Made by a program: the position numbers and the translations under genes. From the NCBI GenBank assembly GCA_005239175.1, contig SOPS01000004.1:124001-188000 (forward strand): a stretch of 64,000 nt of DNA, read 5' to 3'. This DNA is from a halophilic archaeon SHRA6. Its GTDB lineage: Archaea > Halobacteriota > Halobacteria > Halobacteriales > Haloferacaceae. Within the stretch, counting starts at the first letter, position 1. Each line of letters starts with the position of its first letter. This document shows positions 36,031 to 44,925 of this stretch, piece after piece. The notes under the pieces are model-generated. The model saw only the letters and a list, made by a program, of their open reading frames with translations, did not search any database and had not been told where the DNA came from.

Positions 36031-37515
36031 ATGGTCGATACTGACTCACACAACAGACGACGACGGACTGGCGTCTCCCGACGGCGGTTTGTGCAGGCAG
36101 CGGGCGCATCCGGCATCACGGTCGGACTCGCCGGCTGTCTCGGTGGCGACGGAAACGGCGGCAACGGGAACGGGAACGGTGGCAACGGAAACGGTGGTGA
36201 CGATGAGGGGATCGTCATCTCTGCCGATCAGAACTTCCAGGATATTGAAGACGAGATCCAAGAGGCGCTGTGGGAGGCCGGATTGGACAACGACATCGAG
36301 ATAACGGTGCAGGCAGGGGATTTCGAGACCGACAGCCGGCGTGACGCGTACACGTCTGCGCTCGATTCGGGTCGATCGGACCCCGACATCTTCATGATGG
36401 ACAGCGGGTGGACGATCCCGTTCATCGTTCAGGATCAGCTTCTCAACCTCCAAGAGAATCTTTCGAGCGACGTACTCGATCGCGTCGAAAACGAATACCT
36501 GCCATCAACGGTCGATACGGCGCAGGATCCAGATAGCGGTGACCTGTACGCACTGCCGTTCTTCCCAGACTACCCGGTCATGCAGTACCGCAAGGATCTG
36601 GTCGAAGACGCTGGCTACGACACTGAGGGGTGGCAGACGACCCCAGTGTCCTGGCAGGAGTTCTCAGAGATTGCCGCTGACGTCCAAGAACAAAACTCCG
36701 ACGAGATTGAATACGGGTTCACGACACAGGCAGCACCATACGAGGGACTCGCGTGCTGTACGTTCAACGAGACAATGTCGAGCTTCGGCGGGGCATTCTT
36801 TGGCGGCCGCGAGAACCTCTTCGGCCCGATCGGCGATCGGCCGATTACCGTCGAGGAGGAGCCGGTCATCCAGACGCTTCGTGCGATGCGGACGATGATC
36901 CACGGCCAAGACGACGAGTACGCTCTCGAAGGGTACGAGCAGATCGCACCTGAGGCGATTCTCCAGTGGACCGAAGAGGACGCCCGCGGCCCGTTCACGG
37001 ACGGCAACGCGGTGTTCCACCGCAACTGGCCGTATTCGGTTATTATCAACGGCGCGGAGGATGCATTCGGCGAGGACCTCGGAACGATGCCGCTGCCGTA
37101 TGGCGTCGAGGAGAGCGAATCCGACTACGAGGGCCTCGGCGGCAGCCGCGCAGCCCTCGGTGGCTGGCACCTCGCAGTCAACCCCAACAGCGAGGAGGTC
37201 GAAGACTCACTCGCGGTACTCGAAGCATTCTCCGATCGAAGTGTCATGCAGACGGTCTTCGAACTCGGCGGAAATATTCCGCCGATCCTCGACGTGATGA
37301 ATGATGCCGACCGCGACGAACTCGGGACGATCGGTCGCTACATCGACTCACTCCAGTACACTGGCGAGCGGACGGTTCCGCGACCGGTCACCGAGGTGTG
37401 GCCGACCCAGGCGCCGTTCATTTACCAGGAGGTTAACGACGCGTACTCACAAACGACTGCTCCAGAGGAGGCGATGTCGAACCTCGCCGACCAACTCGAA
37501 CAGTCCGAACAGTAA
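36031..37515 (+). CDS. sugar ABC transporter substrate-binding lipoprotein
   Basis: A 494-aa family 1 extracellular binding protein (MalE-like). A Tat signal with SRRRFVQAAG (residues 16-25) ends in a lipobox LAGC (Cys 36), followed by a Gly/Asn-rich linker, so the protein is exported folded and lipid-anchored. The mature part shows the family pattern, including DPDIFMMDSGW and DPDSGDLYALPFF. Two permeases and an ATPase follow. The exact sugar is not readable; neighbours suggest a glycoside or polyol. ATG 36031 is chosen because the preceding 10 codons overlap the promoter region. Confidence 0.93.
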   Translation: MVDTDSHNRRRRTGVSRRRFVQAAGASGITVGLAGCLGGDGNGGNGNGNGGNGNGGDDEGIVISADQNFQDIEDEIQEALWEAGLDNDIEITVQAGDFETDSRRDAYTSALDSGRSDPDIFMMDSGWTIPFIVQDQLLNLQENLSSDVLDRVENEYLPSTVDTAQDPDSGDLYALPFFPDYPVMQYRKDLVEDAGYDTEGWQTTPVSWQEFSEIAADVQEQNSDEIEYGFTTQAAPYEGLACCTFNETMSSFGGAFFGGRENLFGPIGDRPITVEEEPVIQTLRAMRTMIHGQDDEYALEGYEQIAPEAILQWTEEDARGPFTDGNAVFHRNWPYSVIINGAEDAFGEDLGTMPLPYGVEESESDYEGLGGSRAALGGWHLAVNPNSEEVEDSLAVLEAFSDRSVMQTVFELGGNIPPILDVMNDADRDELGTIGRYIDSLQYTGERTVPRPVTEVWPTQAPFIYQEVNDAYSQTTAPEEAMSNLADQLEQSEQ

Positions 37516-37554
37516 AGTAGCAAAATAATTATTATCTTTTTGGTACACGTAGAC

Positions 37555-38577
37555 ATGGCAACAGATCAAGACACTGCTGCGGTCGACAGCGACACCGCAA
37601 CCGGGGGACTCCTTCGGCCCATCACCACATGGATGGAAAACCTCAGCGAGGAGGCGTACGCGTACCTCCTTCTCGCTCCGGCGTTTTTCTTTTTGTTCCT
37701 CGTTGCGTTTTATCCGCTCCTCGATACACTTCGGCTCTCGTTTCTGGTCCAGGAGGGCCGGACCGCTGAGCCGTTCTACGGGATCGGAAACTACGTCGAC
37801 CTGCTCACCGGTGAGGCATTGATACGAAGACAAGTACTCGATATCGCGTTGACGAGTTCCTTCCCATTCATCGAGATGGGTGCACCGTTCTTTAGACAGG
37901 CGCTTTTTGTCACAATTACGTTCGCTGTCGCAAGTGTCGTGTTGGAGACTGCGATCGGATTCGGCCAGGCGCTGGTCCTCGATAAGGAGTTCCGCGGTCG
38001 GCGCTGGGTTCGTGTGGCGATTATCATCCCATGGGCGATCCCGGTCGTTATCCAGGCGATGATCTTCTACCTGTTCTTCCAGCCGACTGTCGGCTTCGGA
38101 ACGGATCTGATGCAGGCACTTGGAATCTTTGGCGCGACACCACTGAACACGAGTCGTGACTCGTTCATCATCGTGTTGGTCGCGGATGTCTGGAAGACAT
38201 CCGCGTTCATGGCGCTTTTGATCCTCGCAGGACTCCAGAGCGTCGATCGCAGCCTCTACGACGTTGCAGAGGTGTCTGGGGCGTCGACCTGGCAGCGCTT
38301 CAAGATGATCACGCTACCACTCGTGCTGCCGGCGCTCATCGTCGCCATGTTGTTCCGAACGATGGACGCGATGCGGATCTACGGCGTCATCGACGCGACT
38401 GCCGGCTGCTCGACAGTCCCGTCGTTGACCTGCGTCGTCGTCGATACGATCTTCCTGCCGCAGTCAGGCGTCATCGGTCTTGCGGCCGCTGCGGCGTTCT
38501 TCACTGCGGTCGTCATCGGCGTGTTCATCAGTATCTACCTGCTGTTCTTCGCTGATTCAGAAGGAGGGTACTTCTAA
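37555..38577 (+). CDS. sugar ABC transporter permease (MalF-like)
   Basis: A 340-aa inner component with six to seven membrane helices. The EAA loop is readable as EVSGASTWQRFKMITLPLVLPAL. The N-terminal 45 residues are acidic and cytoplasmic. Its start is 39 bp after the binding-protein stop, across an AT-rich stretch ending TCTTTTTGG that could be a partial terminator lowering permease expression relative to the binding protein. The last bases overlap the next permease start (TAATG). Confidence 0.92.
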   Translation: MATDQDTAAVDSDTATGGLLRPITTWMENLSEEAYAYLLLAPAFFFLFLVAFYPLLDTLRLSFLVQEGRTAEPFYGIGNYVDLLTGEALIRRQVLDIALTSSFPFIEMGAPFFRQALFVTITFAVASVVLETAIGFGQALVLDKEFRGRRWVRVAIIIPWAIPVVIQAMIFYLFFQPTVGFGTDLMQALGIFGATPLNTSRDSFIIVLVADVWKTSAFMALLILAGLQSVDRSLYDVAEVSGASTWQRFKMITLPLVLPALIVAMLFRTMDAMRIYGVIDATAGCSTVPSLTCVVVDTIFLPQSGVIGLAAAAAFFTAVVIGVFISIYLLFFADSEGGYF

Positions 38578-39584
38578 TGGCAGCTGAATCACACTCAGAC
38601 ACGGAATACGGACGAACCGGCGAAGAAGAACCAGAGCTTGATCGCGGCCCAATTGAGGCATGGGCTGCGCGATCGATCAAAAACCCCGGTCGTGTCTACA
38701 AGGGGCTGTTCTACACCGCGATGATCGCGTTCTTACTTACGACGCTGTTCCCGTTCTACTGGCTGTTCATGGTCGCGTTGACCCCGTCGGGCAGTCTACA
38801 GAACATCATTCTCGCGCCGTCGACGTTCGATCCGACGTTACTTGCGCAGGGCGACCTGACGATGGGGACAAATCCAGGCGCATTCGTCGAGATCTTTGAA
38901 CGGCTTCCGTTCCACCGCTACATGTTCAACAGCTTCGTGATCGCCACGATCACGACCGTCATCGTGTTGATCATCTCTAGTCTAGCGGGGTACATCTTTG
39001 GACGGCTGCGGTTCCGCGGCAAGAGCCCCCTCATGTTGTTGGTGCTCTTGGTGTCGTTCTTCCCACCAGCAGCGTTCTTCCTGCCGCTCAACAGACTGTT
39101 TAACCGAAATATCGGGGTTCTCGAACCCATTCTCAGCGACGGAAGCCTCTACAATACGCCGTACGCGATGATCATTCCGTTCAGCGCGCTATTTATGCCG
39201 CTTTCGATCTTCATTCTCACGACATTCTACTCACAGATTCCCGACGGGCTGGAGGACGCTGCACGGATCGAAGGAACAACGCGGCTCGGCGCGTTGTTCC
39301 GCGTCATCGTTCCGCTGTCGGCACCCGGCGTTGCGACCGCAGGGGTACTCACGTTCATCGCAGTGTACAACGAGTACTTTTTCTCGCGGCTGATGACTGA
39401 TCCGGGCGCAGACAACTGGGCCCCGATCGTCCGCGGGATACTCGGATATCAGGGTCAGTACGAGACATTGTTCAATCTCATGGCCGCTGCGAGTATCGTC
39501 GGCGTGTTGCCGGTTGCGATACTCGTGGTCGTCGCACAGGAAAAGATCGTTAGCGGACTCACCGCAGGAGCACTCAAGGAGTAA
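38577..39584 (+). CDS. sugar ABC transporter permease (MalG-like)
   Basis: A 335-aa permease with six helices and the EAA loop DAARIEGTTRLGALFRVIVPLSAPG. It starts on the overlapping TAATG of the upstream permease and ends 3 bp before the ATPase gene, so the three are one translationally coupled unit. The C-terminus VSGLTAGALKE is typical of MalG-type subunits, where it contacts the ATPase. Confidence 0.92.
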   Translation: MAAESHSDTEYGRTGEEEPELDRGPIEAWAARSIKNPGRVYKGLFYTAMIAFLLTTLFPFYWLFMVALTPSGSLQNIILAPSTFDPTLLAQGDLTMGTNPGAFVEIFERLPFHRYMFNSFVIATITTVIVLIISSLAGYIFGRLRFRGKSPLMLLVLLVSFFPPAAFFLPLNRLFNRNIGVLEPILSDGSLYNTPYAMIIPFSALFMPLSIFILTTFYSQIPDGLEDAARIEGTTRLGALFRVIVPLSAPGVATAGVLTFIAVYNEYFFSRLMTDPGADNWAPIVRGILGYQGQYETLFNLMAAASIVGVLPVAILVVVAQEKIVSGLTAGALKE

Positions 39585-39587
39585 ACC

Positions 39588-40772
39588 ATGGCAGACGTAA
39601 CCCTCGAAAACATCACGAAACGGTACGAAGACGTAACGGCAGTCGATGATATGAACCTCGACATCAAACACGGCGAGTTCGTCACCTTCGTCGGTCCGTC
39701 CGGCTGTGGCAAATCGACCACGATGGAGACGATCGCCGGGCTCACCACCCCAACTGAGGGGAAGGTGATCATCGGTGGCAGAGACGTCACAAATCTGCCG
39801 CCGAAAGATCGCGGGATCTCGATGGTGTTCCAGAACATCGCGTTGTTCCCGCACATGGACGTCTACGAGAACATCAGCTTCGGACTGCGGCTCCGCAAGT
39901 ACGACAAAGACGAGATCGATCGTCGGGTCGAAAAGGCCGCAGAAGTCGTTCAACTCGGTGGCATGATGGATCGGATGCCCGACGAGATGTCTGGGGGGCA
40001 GCGCCAGCGGGTCGCGATCGCCCGGGCGATTGTCCGCAATCCCGATGTCTTCCTCATGGACGAGCCGCTTGCGAACCTCGACGCAAAACTTCGCGTCCAC
40101 ATGCGAACGGAGCTCCAGCGACTCCACAAAGAGCTTGACACGACGATCATCTACGTCACCCACGATCAGGCGGAGGCGATGACGATGAGCGATCGGATCG
40201 CTGTCATAAACGCCGGGGAACTCCAGCAGATTGATCCCCCACTAACCTGCTACAACGAGCCGAAAAACCTCTTTGTCGCCGGCTTCATCGGATCGCCGTC
40301 GATGAACTTCGTTGAGGGACGGATCACAGACAACGGATTCGAATCCGACGACGTGAACATTCCCTTTGAGCCCGCAGCGTACAATCTCTCGACGGGCGCT
40401 GACGTGACGCTCGGGGTTCGTCCCGAGGATGTGTATCTCTCGCGGAACAGCCGTGAGGCCGCAGATCCGACGCCACCGTTGACCGCGTATTCGGACGTCC
40501 TCGAACCGATGGGCAACGAAATATTCGCGTACCTAAAGTTCGATGAAGAGGCCGAATCAGACATGGAAGAAGGGGTGATGCCCGGACAGCTGTTGATTAG
40601 CGTCGATCCCGACACAGACATCGCGGAGGATCAGGAGGTCGAAGTCGTTCTCGATCGCGCCAAGACGCACCTCTTCGATACAACGACCGGCAATGCGATT
40701 ACCCACCAGATCGCTCCGGTCGACACCGCCGGCGCGAGTGGGGCAGACGCCGAGGTCGGCAGCGGCGACTGA
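39588..40772 (+). CDS. sugar ABC transporter ATPase (MalK/UgpC-like)
   Basis: A 394-aa ATP-binding subunit. Walker A GPSGCGKST (about 36-44), Q-loop (VFQNIALFPHM), signature MSGGQRQRVAIARAI, Walker B VFLMDEPLANLDAKL and H-loop (VTHDQAEAMT) are all intact. The C-terminal 150 residues form the regulatory TOBE/OB part of MalK-type ATPases (VTLGVRPEDVYLS), plus a short acidic tail. It probably energises the two permeases and, as in other archaea, could serve more than one sugar importer. Confidence 0.95.
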   Translation: MADVTLENITKRYEDVTAVDDMNLDIKHGEFVTFVGPSGCGKSTTMETIAGLTTPTEGKVIIGGRDVTNLPPKDRGISMVFQNIALFPHMDVYENISFGLRLRKYDKDEIDRRVEKAAEVVQLGGMMDRMPDEMSGGQRQRVAIARAIVRNPDVFLMDEPLANLDAKLRVHMRTELQRLHKELDTTIIYVTHDQAEAMTMSDRIAVINAGELQQIDPPLTCYNEPKNLFVAGFIGSPSMNFVEGRITDNGFESDDVNIPFEPAAYNLSTGADVTLGVRPEDVYLSRNSREAADPTPPLTAYSDVLEPMGNEIFAYLKFDEEAESDMEEGVMPGQLLISVDPDTDIAEDQEVEVVLDRAKTHLFDTTTGNAITHQIAPVDTAGASGADAEVGSGD

Positions 40773-40833
40773 ACCGACCAACCGTTCAGTAGGGTTTTAT
40801 TTTCACCGTCGGCGCTCTGGAACGAGACGTTTA

Positions 40834-40847
40834 ACAACGGGTGTAGT
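40834..40847 (+). promoter_or_regulatory. shared operator-like element before the first Gfo/Idh/MocA gene
   Basis: ACAACGGGTGTAGT matches the right part of the ABC-operon palindrome in 13 of 14 positions. It starts just downstream of a TATA-like GTTTAAC (40829-40835) and 14 bp before the start codon, a position suited to repression. Confidence 0.55.
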
Positions 40848-40860
40848 GAAGCCTCGGACA

Positions 40861-41925
40861 ATGACAGATGATTCTCCCGTTGCGGTCGGTATCGTCGGCC
40901 TTGGCGGGATCGGCCATCACCACGCCGAACAGATCGAAGCGAACGACGCGAGGCTCGTCGGTGGGATGGACATCAGCGAGGCCGCCCGAGAGTCCTTCGC
41001 CGATCGGTTTGATGTTGAGACGTACGCAGCGACAGACGCGCTGTTCGAGGCGGTCGATGCGGTCCTCATCACGACGCCAAATCGGTTTCACGAGGAGTAC
41101 GCTGTGTCGGCGCTTGCGGCCGGCGTAGATGTCTTGTTGGAGAAACCGCTCGCCCACACGCTCGAAAGCGCCGAGCGGATCGCCGAGGCTGCCACAGATG
41201 CGGAGGGATTCTGTATGGTTGGATTCAACAACCGCTTTTTGAATCCTGTCGAGGTAATAACCGGCTACAACCAGGCAGGTCGGTTTGGTGACCTCACCCA
41301 CATTGAGGCGAACTACGTCCGCCAGCGCGGCATCCCCGGCCGAGGCTCGTGGTTCACCTCAAAAGCCGTCTCCGGCGGCGGTTCGCTCATCGACATTGGC
41401 GTGCATGCGATCGACCTTGCGTTGTACGTGCTCGATTTCCCGACTGTCACAGAGGTGTCGGCGGCGACCCGATCGCAGTTTGGAGCCAGCGACGAGTACG
41501 CGGCCATCGCCGAGTGGGGCGAAGATACCGGCCCTGAGGGCTTTGACGTAGACGACTCTGCCAGTGCGTTCATCCGGACTGACGACGGACAAACAATTTC
41601 ACTCGAAGTTGCGTGGGCAACGAACCGTCCCGACAGCAACGAGTTCATCATCCGTGGAACCGACGCCGGTGCCCGATTCGATCGGAAAAACCAAACACTG
41701 ACCCTCTACGAGGCGAGCACTGTCGGCGAACAGCACCTCGCAACGACCGAGATCGAAACCCGGACGATCAACACACACCGGGCCGAGCAGGCGTACTTTT
41801 TCGACCACGTCGCCCGCGGGGAACGGCCCGACCGAAACACGGTCGAGCAGGGACTAGCCGTCCAGCGGGTGATCGACGCGATCTACCGGTCCTCTGAGGA
41901 GGGTCGGGCGATCCAGTTGTCCTGA
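40861..41925 (+). CDS. Gfo/Idh/MocA-family oxidoreductase
   Basis: A 354-aa NAD(P)-dependent sugar or polyol dehydrogenase. The Rossmann start is VGIVGLGGIGHHHAEQI (near residue 8), the family EKPLAHTLESAE (about 96) is present, and the catalytic-region GGGSLIDIGVHAIDLALYVLD follows (about 172). The length is standard. It has its own TATA/operator region after the transporter, and ATG 40861 fits it. The substrate is unknown; it may oxidise the imported sugar at C3 or act on an inositol. Its neighbours are a TIM-barrel isomerase and a second paralogue. Confidence 0.9.
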   Translation: MTDDSPVAVGIVGLGGIGHHHAEQIEANDARLVGGMDISEAARESFADRFDVETYAATDALFEAVDAVLITTPNRFHEEYAVSALAAGVDVLLEKPLAHTLESAERIAEAATDAEGFCMVGFNNRFLNPVEVITGYNQAGRFGDLTHIEANYVRQRGIPGRGSWFTSKAVSGGGSLIDIGVHAIDLALYVLDFPTVTEVSAATRSQFGASDEYAAIAEWGEDTGPEGFDVDDSASAFIRTDDGQTISLEVAWATNRPDSNEFIIRGTDAGARFDRKNQTLTLYEASTVGEQHLATTEIETRTINTHRAEQAYFFDHVARGERPDRNTVEQGLAVQRVIDAIYRSSEEGRAIQLS

Positions 41926-41977
41926 GCACCGTACTCAGTCCTGAAGGTTTATTCACCCGGTAGTTATACATCCGCGT

Positions 41978-42946
41978 ATGCACATCGGCGTACTCACCGT
42001 TCCGCTGGGCGATCAACCGATTGAGGAAGCGCTCTCGTACCTCGCCGGACTCGGCGTCGATGCCGTCGAACTTGGCGTCGGCGGCTGGCCCGGCGAGGCC
42101 CACGTCGATCGCCGAGAGTTCCTCGAAAGCAACGATCGTCGCGACGAGTTGACGGCGCTGTGTGCGGAACACACTCTCTCAATCAGCGCGCTCGCGACGC
42201 ACAATAATCCGCTGCATCCCGACGAGGATCGAGCTGATCGAGCCGACACCGAACTCCGGGAGGCGATCGAACTGGCCGCCGCGCTGGACGTGGACACGGT
42301 CACGTGCTTTTCTGGACTCCCGGCTGGCGGGCCGAACGACGAGGTCCCCAACTGGGTGACCGCGCCGTGGCCAACTGAACACGCCGATGCCCACGAGTAC
42401 CAGTGGGATGTCGCGACCGAGTACTGGGCCGATCTCGCTGGGTTCGCCGACGACCACGGTGTCAATATCGCGATCGAAATGCACCCGAACATGCTGGTGT
42501 ACGAGCCACACGGACTCGTGCGGCTTCGGGAGGCGACGAACGATCGGATCGGCGCGAACTTCGATCCCTCCCATCTCTACTGGCAGGGAATCGACGTGAC
42601 CGAGGCGATACGCTATCTTGGTGAGCGGGACGCGATCCACCACGTTCACGCCAAAGACACCCGCATCTACGAGTCGAACGCCCGCGAGAAGGGCGTTCTC
42701 GACACGACACCGTACACCGATGAGCCAGCTCGCTCGTGGCTGTTCCGCTCGATCGGCTACGGCCACGGCGAGGAGCACTGGAAGGACGTCGTGTCGACGC
42801 TACGCATGGTCGGCTACGAGGGTGCGCTATCGATCGAACACGAGGACTCGTTGACCTCCTCGAGAGAGGGCCTCGAAAAGGCGATCGACGTGCTCGAACG
42901 GGCGGTCTTTTCGACAGAACCGGGCGAAGCGTACTGGGCGGAGTAA
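41978..42946 (+). CDS. xylose isomerase-like TIM-barrel protein (sugar phosphate isomerase/epimerase)
   Basis: A 322-aa protein of the AP-endonuclease-2-like TIM-barrel family (IolE/IolI/hexulose epimerases). Metal-binding segments are visible: VNIAIEMHPNMLVYE, IGANFDPSHLYWQGID, IHHVHAKDTRIYE and EGALSIEHEDS, giving the expected Glu, Asp, His, Glu ligands. It could epimerise, dehydrate or cleave a keto-sugar made by the flanking dehydrogenases. A TATA-like GGTTTATTC about 30 bp before ATG 41978 suggests its own promoter in addition to read-through. Confidence 0.88.
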   Translation: MHIGVLTVPLGDQPIEEALSYLAGLGVDAVELGVGGWPGEAHVDRREFLESNDRRDELTALCAEHTLSISALATHNNPLHPDEDRADRADTELREAIELAAALDVDTVTCFSGLPAGGPNDEVPNWVTAPWPTEHADAHEYQWDVATEYWADLAGFADDHGVNIAIEMHPNMLVYEPHGLVRLREATNDRIGANFDPSHLYWQGIDVTEAIRYLGERDAIHHVHAKDTRIYESNAREKGVLDTTPYTDEPARSWLFRSIGYGHGEEHWKDVVSTLRMVGYEGALSIEHEDSLTSSREGLEKAIDVLERAVFSTEPGEAYWAE

Positions 42947-42977
42947 CCGACTGCTGGGTAACGCAGTTGAACACATC

Positions 42978-42985
42978 ACTACACC
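42978..42985 (-). promoter_or_regulatory. shared operator half-site before the second Gfo/Idh/MocA gene
   Basis: ACTACACC (reverse complement GGTGTAGT) lies 7 bp before ATG 42992; with the next base the 9-mer AGGTGTAGT is identical to the ABC-operon site, but in the opposite orientation. Confidence 0.45.
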
Positions 42986-42991
42986 TATACA

Positions 42992-44125
42992 ATGACTGAG
43001 ACGATCGACATCGGCATGCTGGGGTACCGCTTTATGGGCAAGGCACATTCGAACGCGCTGGCGCGGCAAGCGATGTTCTTTCCGGACGGGCCGGCAATCA
43101 ACCGTCACACACTGATCGGTCGCAACGAAGCCGAATTGCGAGAGGCGGCCGATCGGTTCGGATTCGATCAGATCTCTACCGACTGGGAGGACGCGATCGA
43201 CTCAGTTGACGTCTTCTACAACCTCGGGCCGAATTACCTCCACGAGGAGCCCTCGATCGCGGCGCTGGAAGCCGGCGTTCCGGTCCTCTGTGAGAAGCCA
43301 CTCGCACCGACGCTCGAGGCGGCCGAGCGGATGCGCGACGCCGCCGCTAACGCGGACGTCCCGGCCGGGTGCGCGTTCAACTATCGCTTCGTCCCGGCGA
43401 TCCAGTACGCGAAGGGGCTGATCGAGGACGGCGAAATTGGGGAGATCAGACACGTTCGCGGGCGATACCTCCAGGATTGGCTGGTCGATCCAAACGCACC
43501 GTGGGCCTGGCGGCTCGACAAGGAATTGGCTGGATCGGGTGCGCTCGGAGATCTTGGGGCCCACACTGTTGATCTGATTAGATTCCTCGTTGGTGAGGAA
43601 ACCGGCGGGATCGATCGGGTTGCGGGACAGCTTCAGACGTTCATCGACGAGCGGCCAGTCTACGACGATGATGGCGAGGTTACAGAGTATCGCGAGGTAA
43701 CAGTCGACGACGCCTACACTGCTCAACTCACGTTTGCCAACGGTGCGATCGGAACGCTCGAAGCCTCTCGGTTCGCGACCGGTCACAAGAACGACCATAC
43801 GCTCGAGATTCACGGCTCCGAAGGCAGTCTGCGGTTCTCACTCGAGCGGCTCAACGAACTTGAGGTACTGACCGGCGATGCCCGTGGGTACGAGACGGTG
43901 CTCGTTACCGACGAGAGCGATCCGTACGTCGAGGCGTGGTGGCCGCCGGGACACGTCCTCGGGTGGGAACACACCTTCGTCCACGAGAATTACGAGTTCT
44001 TACACGCCGTGTCCACAGGAGATGTACCGGACGTACTCCCCACGTTTGAGGAGGGGTACGCGGTTCAGTGTGTTCTTGCGGCGATCGAAGCGTCCGACGA
44101 ACGTGGTGAACGGGTTGCCCTGTAG
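42992..44125 (+). CDS. Gfo/Idh/MocA-family oxidoreductase (second copy)
   Basis: A 377-aa NAD(P)-dependent dehydrogenase. The Rossmann motif is IGMLGYRFMGKAHSNALA, with CEKPLAPTLEAAERM near residue 100 and the active-site segment GSGALGDLGAHTVDLIRFLVG near 182. The longer C-terminal part distinguishes it from the 354-aa paralogue two genes upstream. Homologues of this subgroup act on inositols, glycosides or disaccharides. It is the last gene of the sugar island; a convergent gene lies 128 bp beyond. Confidence 0.9.
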   Translation: MTETIDIGMLGYRFMGKAHSNALARQAMFFPDGPAINRHTLIGRNEAELREAADRFGFDQISTDWEDAIDSVDVFYNLGPNYLHEEPSIAALEAGVPVLCEKPLAPTLEAAERMRDAAANADVPAGCAFNYRFVPAIQYAKGLIEDGEIGEIRHVRGRYLQDWLVDPNAPWAWRLDKELAGSGALGDLGAHTVDLIRFLVGEETGGIDRVAGQLQTFIDERPVYDDDGEVTEYREVTVDDAYTAQLTFANGAIGTLEASRFATGHKNDHTLEIHGSEGSLRFSLERLNELEVLTGDARGYETVLVTDESDPYVEAWWPPGHVLGWEHTFVHENYEFLHAVSTGDVPDVLPTFEEGYAVQCVLAAIEASDERGERVAL

Positions 44126-44252
44126 CCAAAGGGAAACGTAACCACAAAAACGGGTATCCGTTACATACTAGAAATTGAGAGGAATGCGTCCAGGATACAG
44201 CGGCCGGATCCATCACAATAGCTGTGTTTCGCTCTATCTTTGGACACAAAAA

Positions 44253-44912
44253 TTAGGTAGGTGGATCGAACAGCGCGAGCCACCAGATGTTCGGGCCCGG
44301 TCCTGTCGGCGTATTGAGTGCGTCCGGCAGGAGTTCGGGGTCTAACGCGCCGTGGGGAGCGACTGCCAGGTGTACCGCTGCTTCTCGAGGGTTCGCAAGC
44401 GGTTCACCGGCGAACAGGTCTGTGCCCCCCGAAGCACGCCCACTCAACGTAAGAGTTGATCCGCTTACTACGTGTCCCGCTGGGTTGTATACTCCCGTCC
44501 ATTCCGTCTCCGGGGGATCGTAAGGGGGGTGGTCTGGATCAAACACGAAACACCAGAGCGTGAATACCTCGGGATGCCCTTCCTCGTCGGTCCATGCGCC
44601 ACCCTCGGGCCCACTCGGGTACGTGTATGCCCCCGGCTCCGGTGTGGGCATCGAGAGGCGCACCGAGATGCCGTTACGTGTGCGTTTGAGCGTCGCCCCG
44701 TCCTTAGCCACAACCGGTCCATCCGGGCCCTGGCCAAAGACATCTGTAGTCTGCGTCGTCACTTTGCTGCCGTTCGCAGTTGCGGGCGTTGCCATCCCGA
44801 CCATACCGGCTGTGACGATACCGGCTCGTAGTACTGCTCGACGCGATATCCTGTCGAACTGCTCGGATTTGTTGGTTAGGGATTTTGTCTCCCTATCGAG
44901 AAATTTACTCAT
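44253..44912 (-). CDS. Tat-secreted protein of unknown function
   Basis: A 219-aa protein with a twin-arginine signal (SRRAVLRAG, residues 23-31) and a hydrophobic core ending at TPATA, where signal peptidase would cut; there is no lipobox. The mature part (ISVRLSMPTPEPGAYTYPSG, FTLWCFVFDPDHPPYDP, NIWWLALFDPPT) has repeated Trp and Pro-rich loops and looks like an all-beta secreted domain. I do not recognise the family. Its start is 13 bp downstream of the OsmC gene stop on the same strand, suggesting co-transcription. Confidence 0.75.
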   Translation of the reverse strand: MSKFLDRETKSLTNKSEQFDRISRRAVLRAGIVTAGMVGMATPATANGSKVTTQTTDVFGQGPDGPVVAKDGATLKRTRNGISVRLSMPTPEPGAYTYPSGPEGGAWTDEEGHPEVFTLWCFVFDPDHPPYDPPETEWTGVYNPAGHVVSGSTLTLSGRASGGTDLFAGEPLANPREAAVHLAVAPHGALDPELLPDALNTPTGPGPNIWWLALFDPPT

Positions 44913-44925
44913 CGACGGTCACCAA

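Noticed and set aside
36031..44125. Sugar island as horizontally acquired element
   Set aside because: Base composition and CGATCG density look like the rest of the window; no integrase, tRNA junction or direct repeat flanks it.
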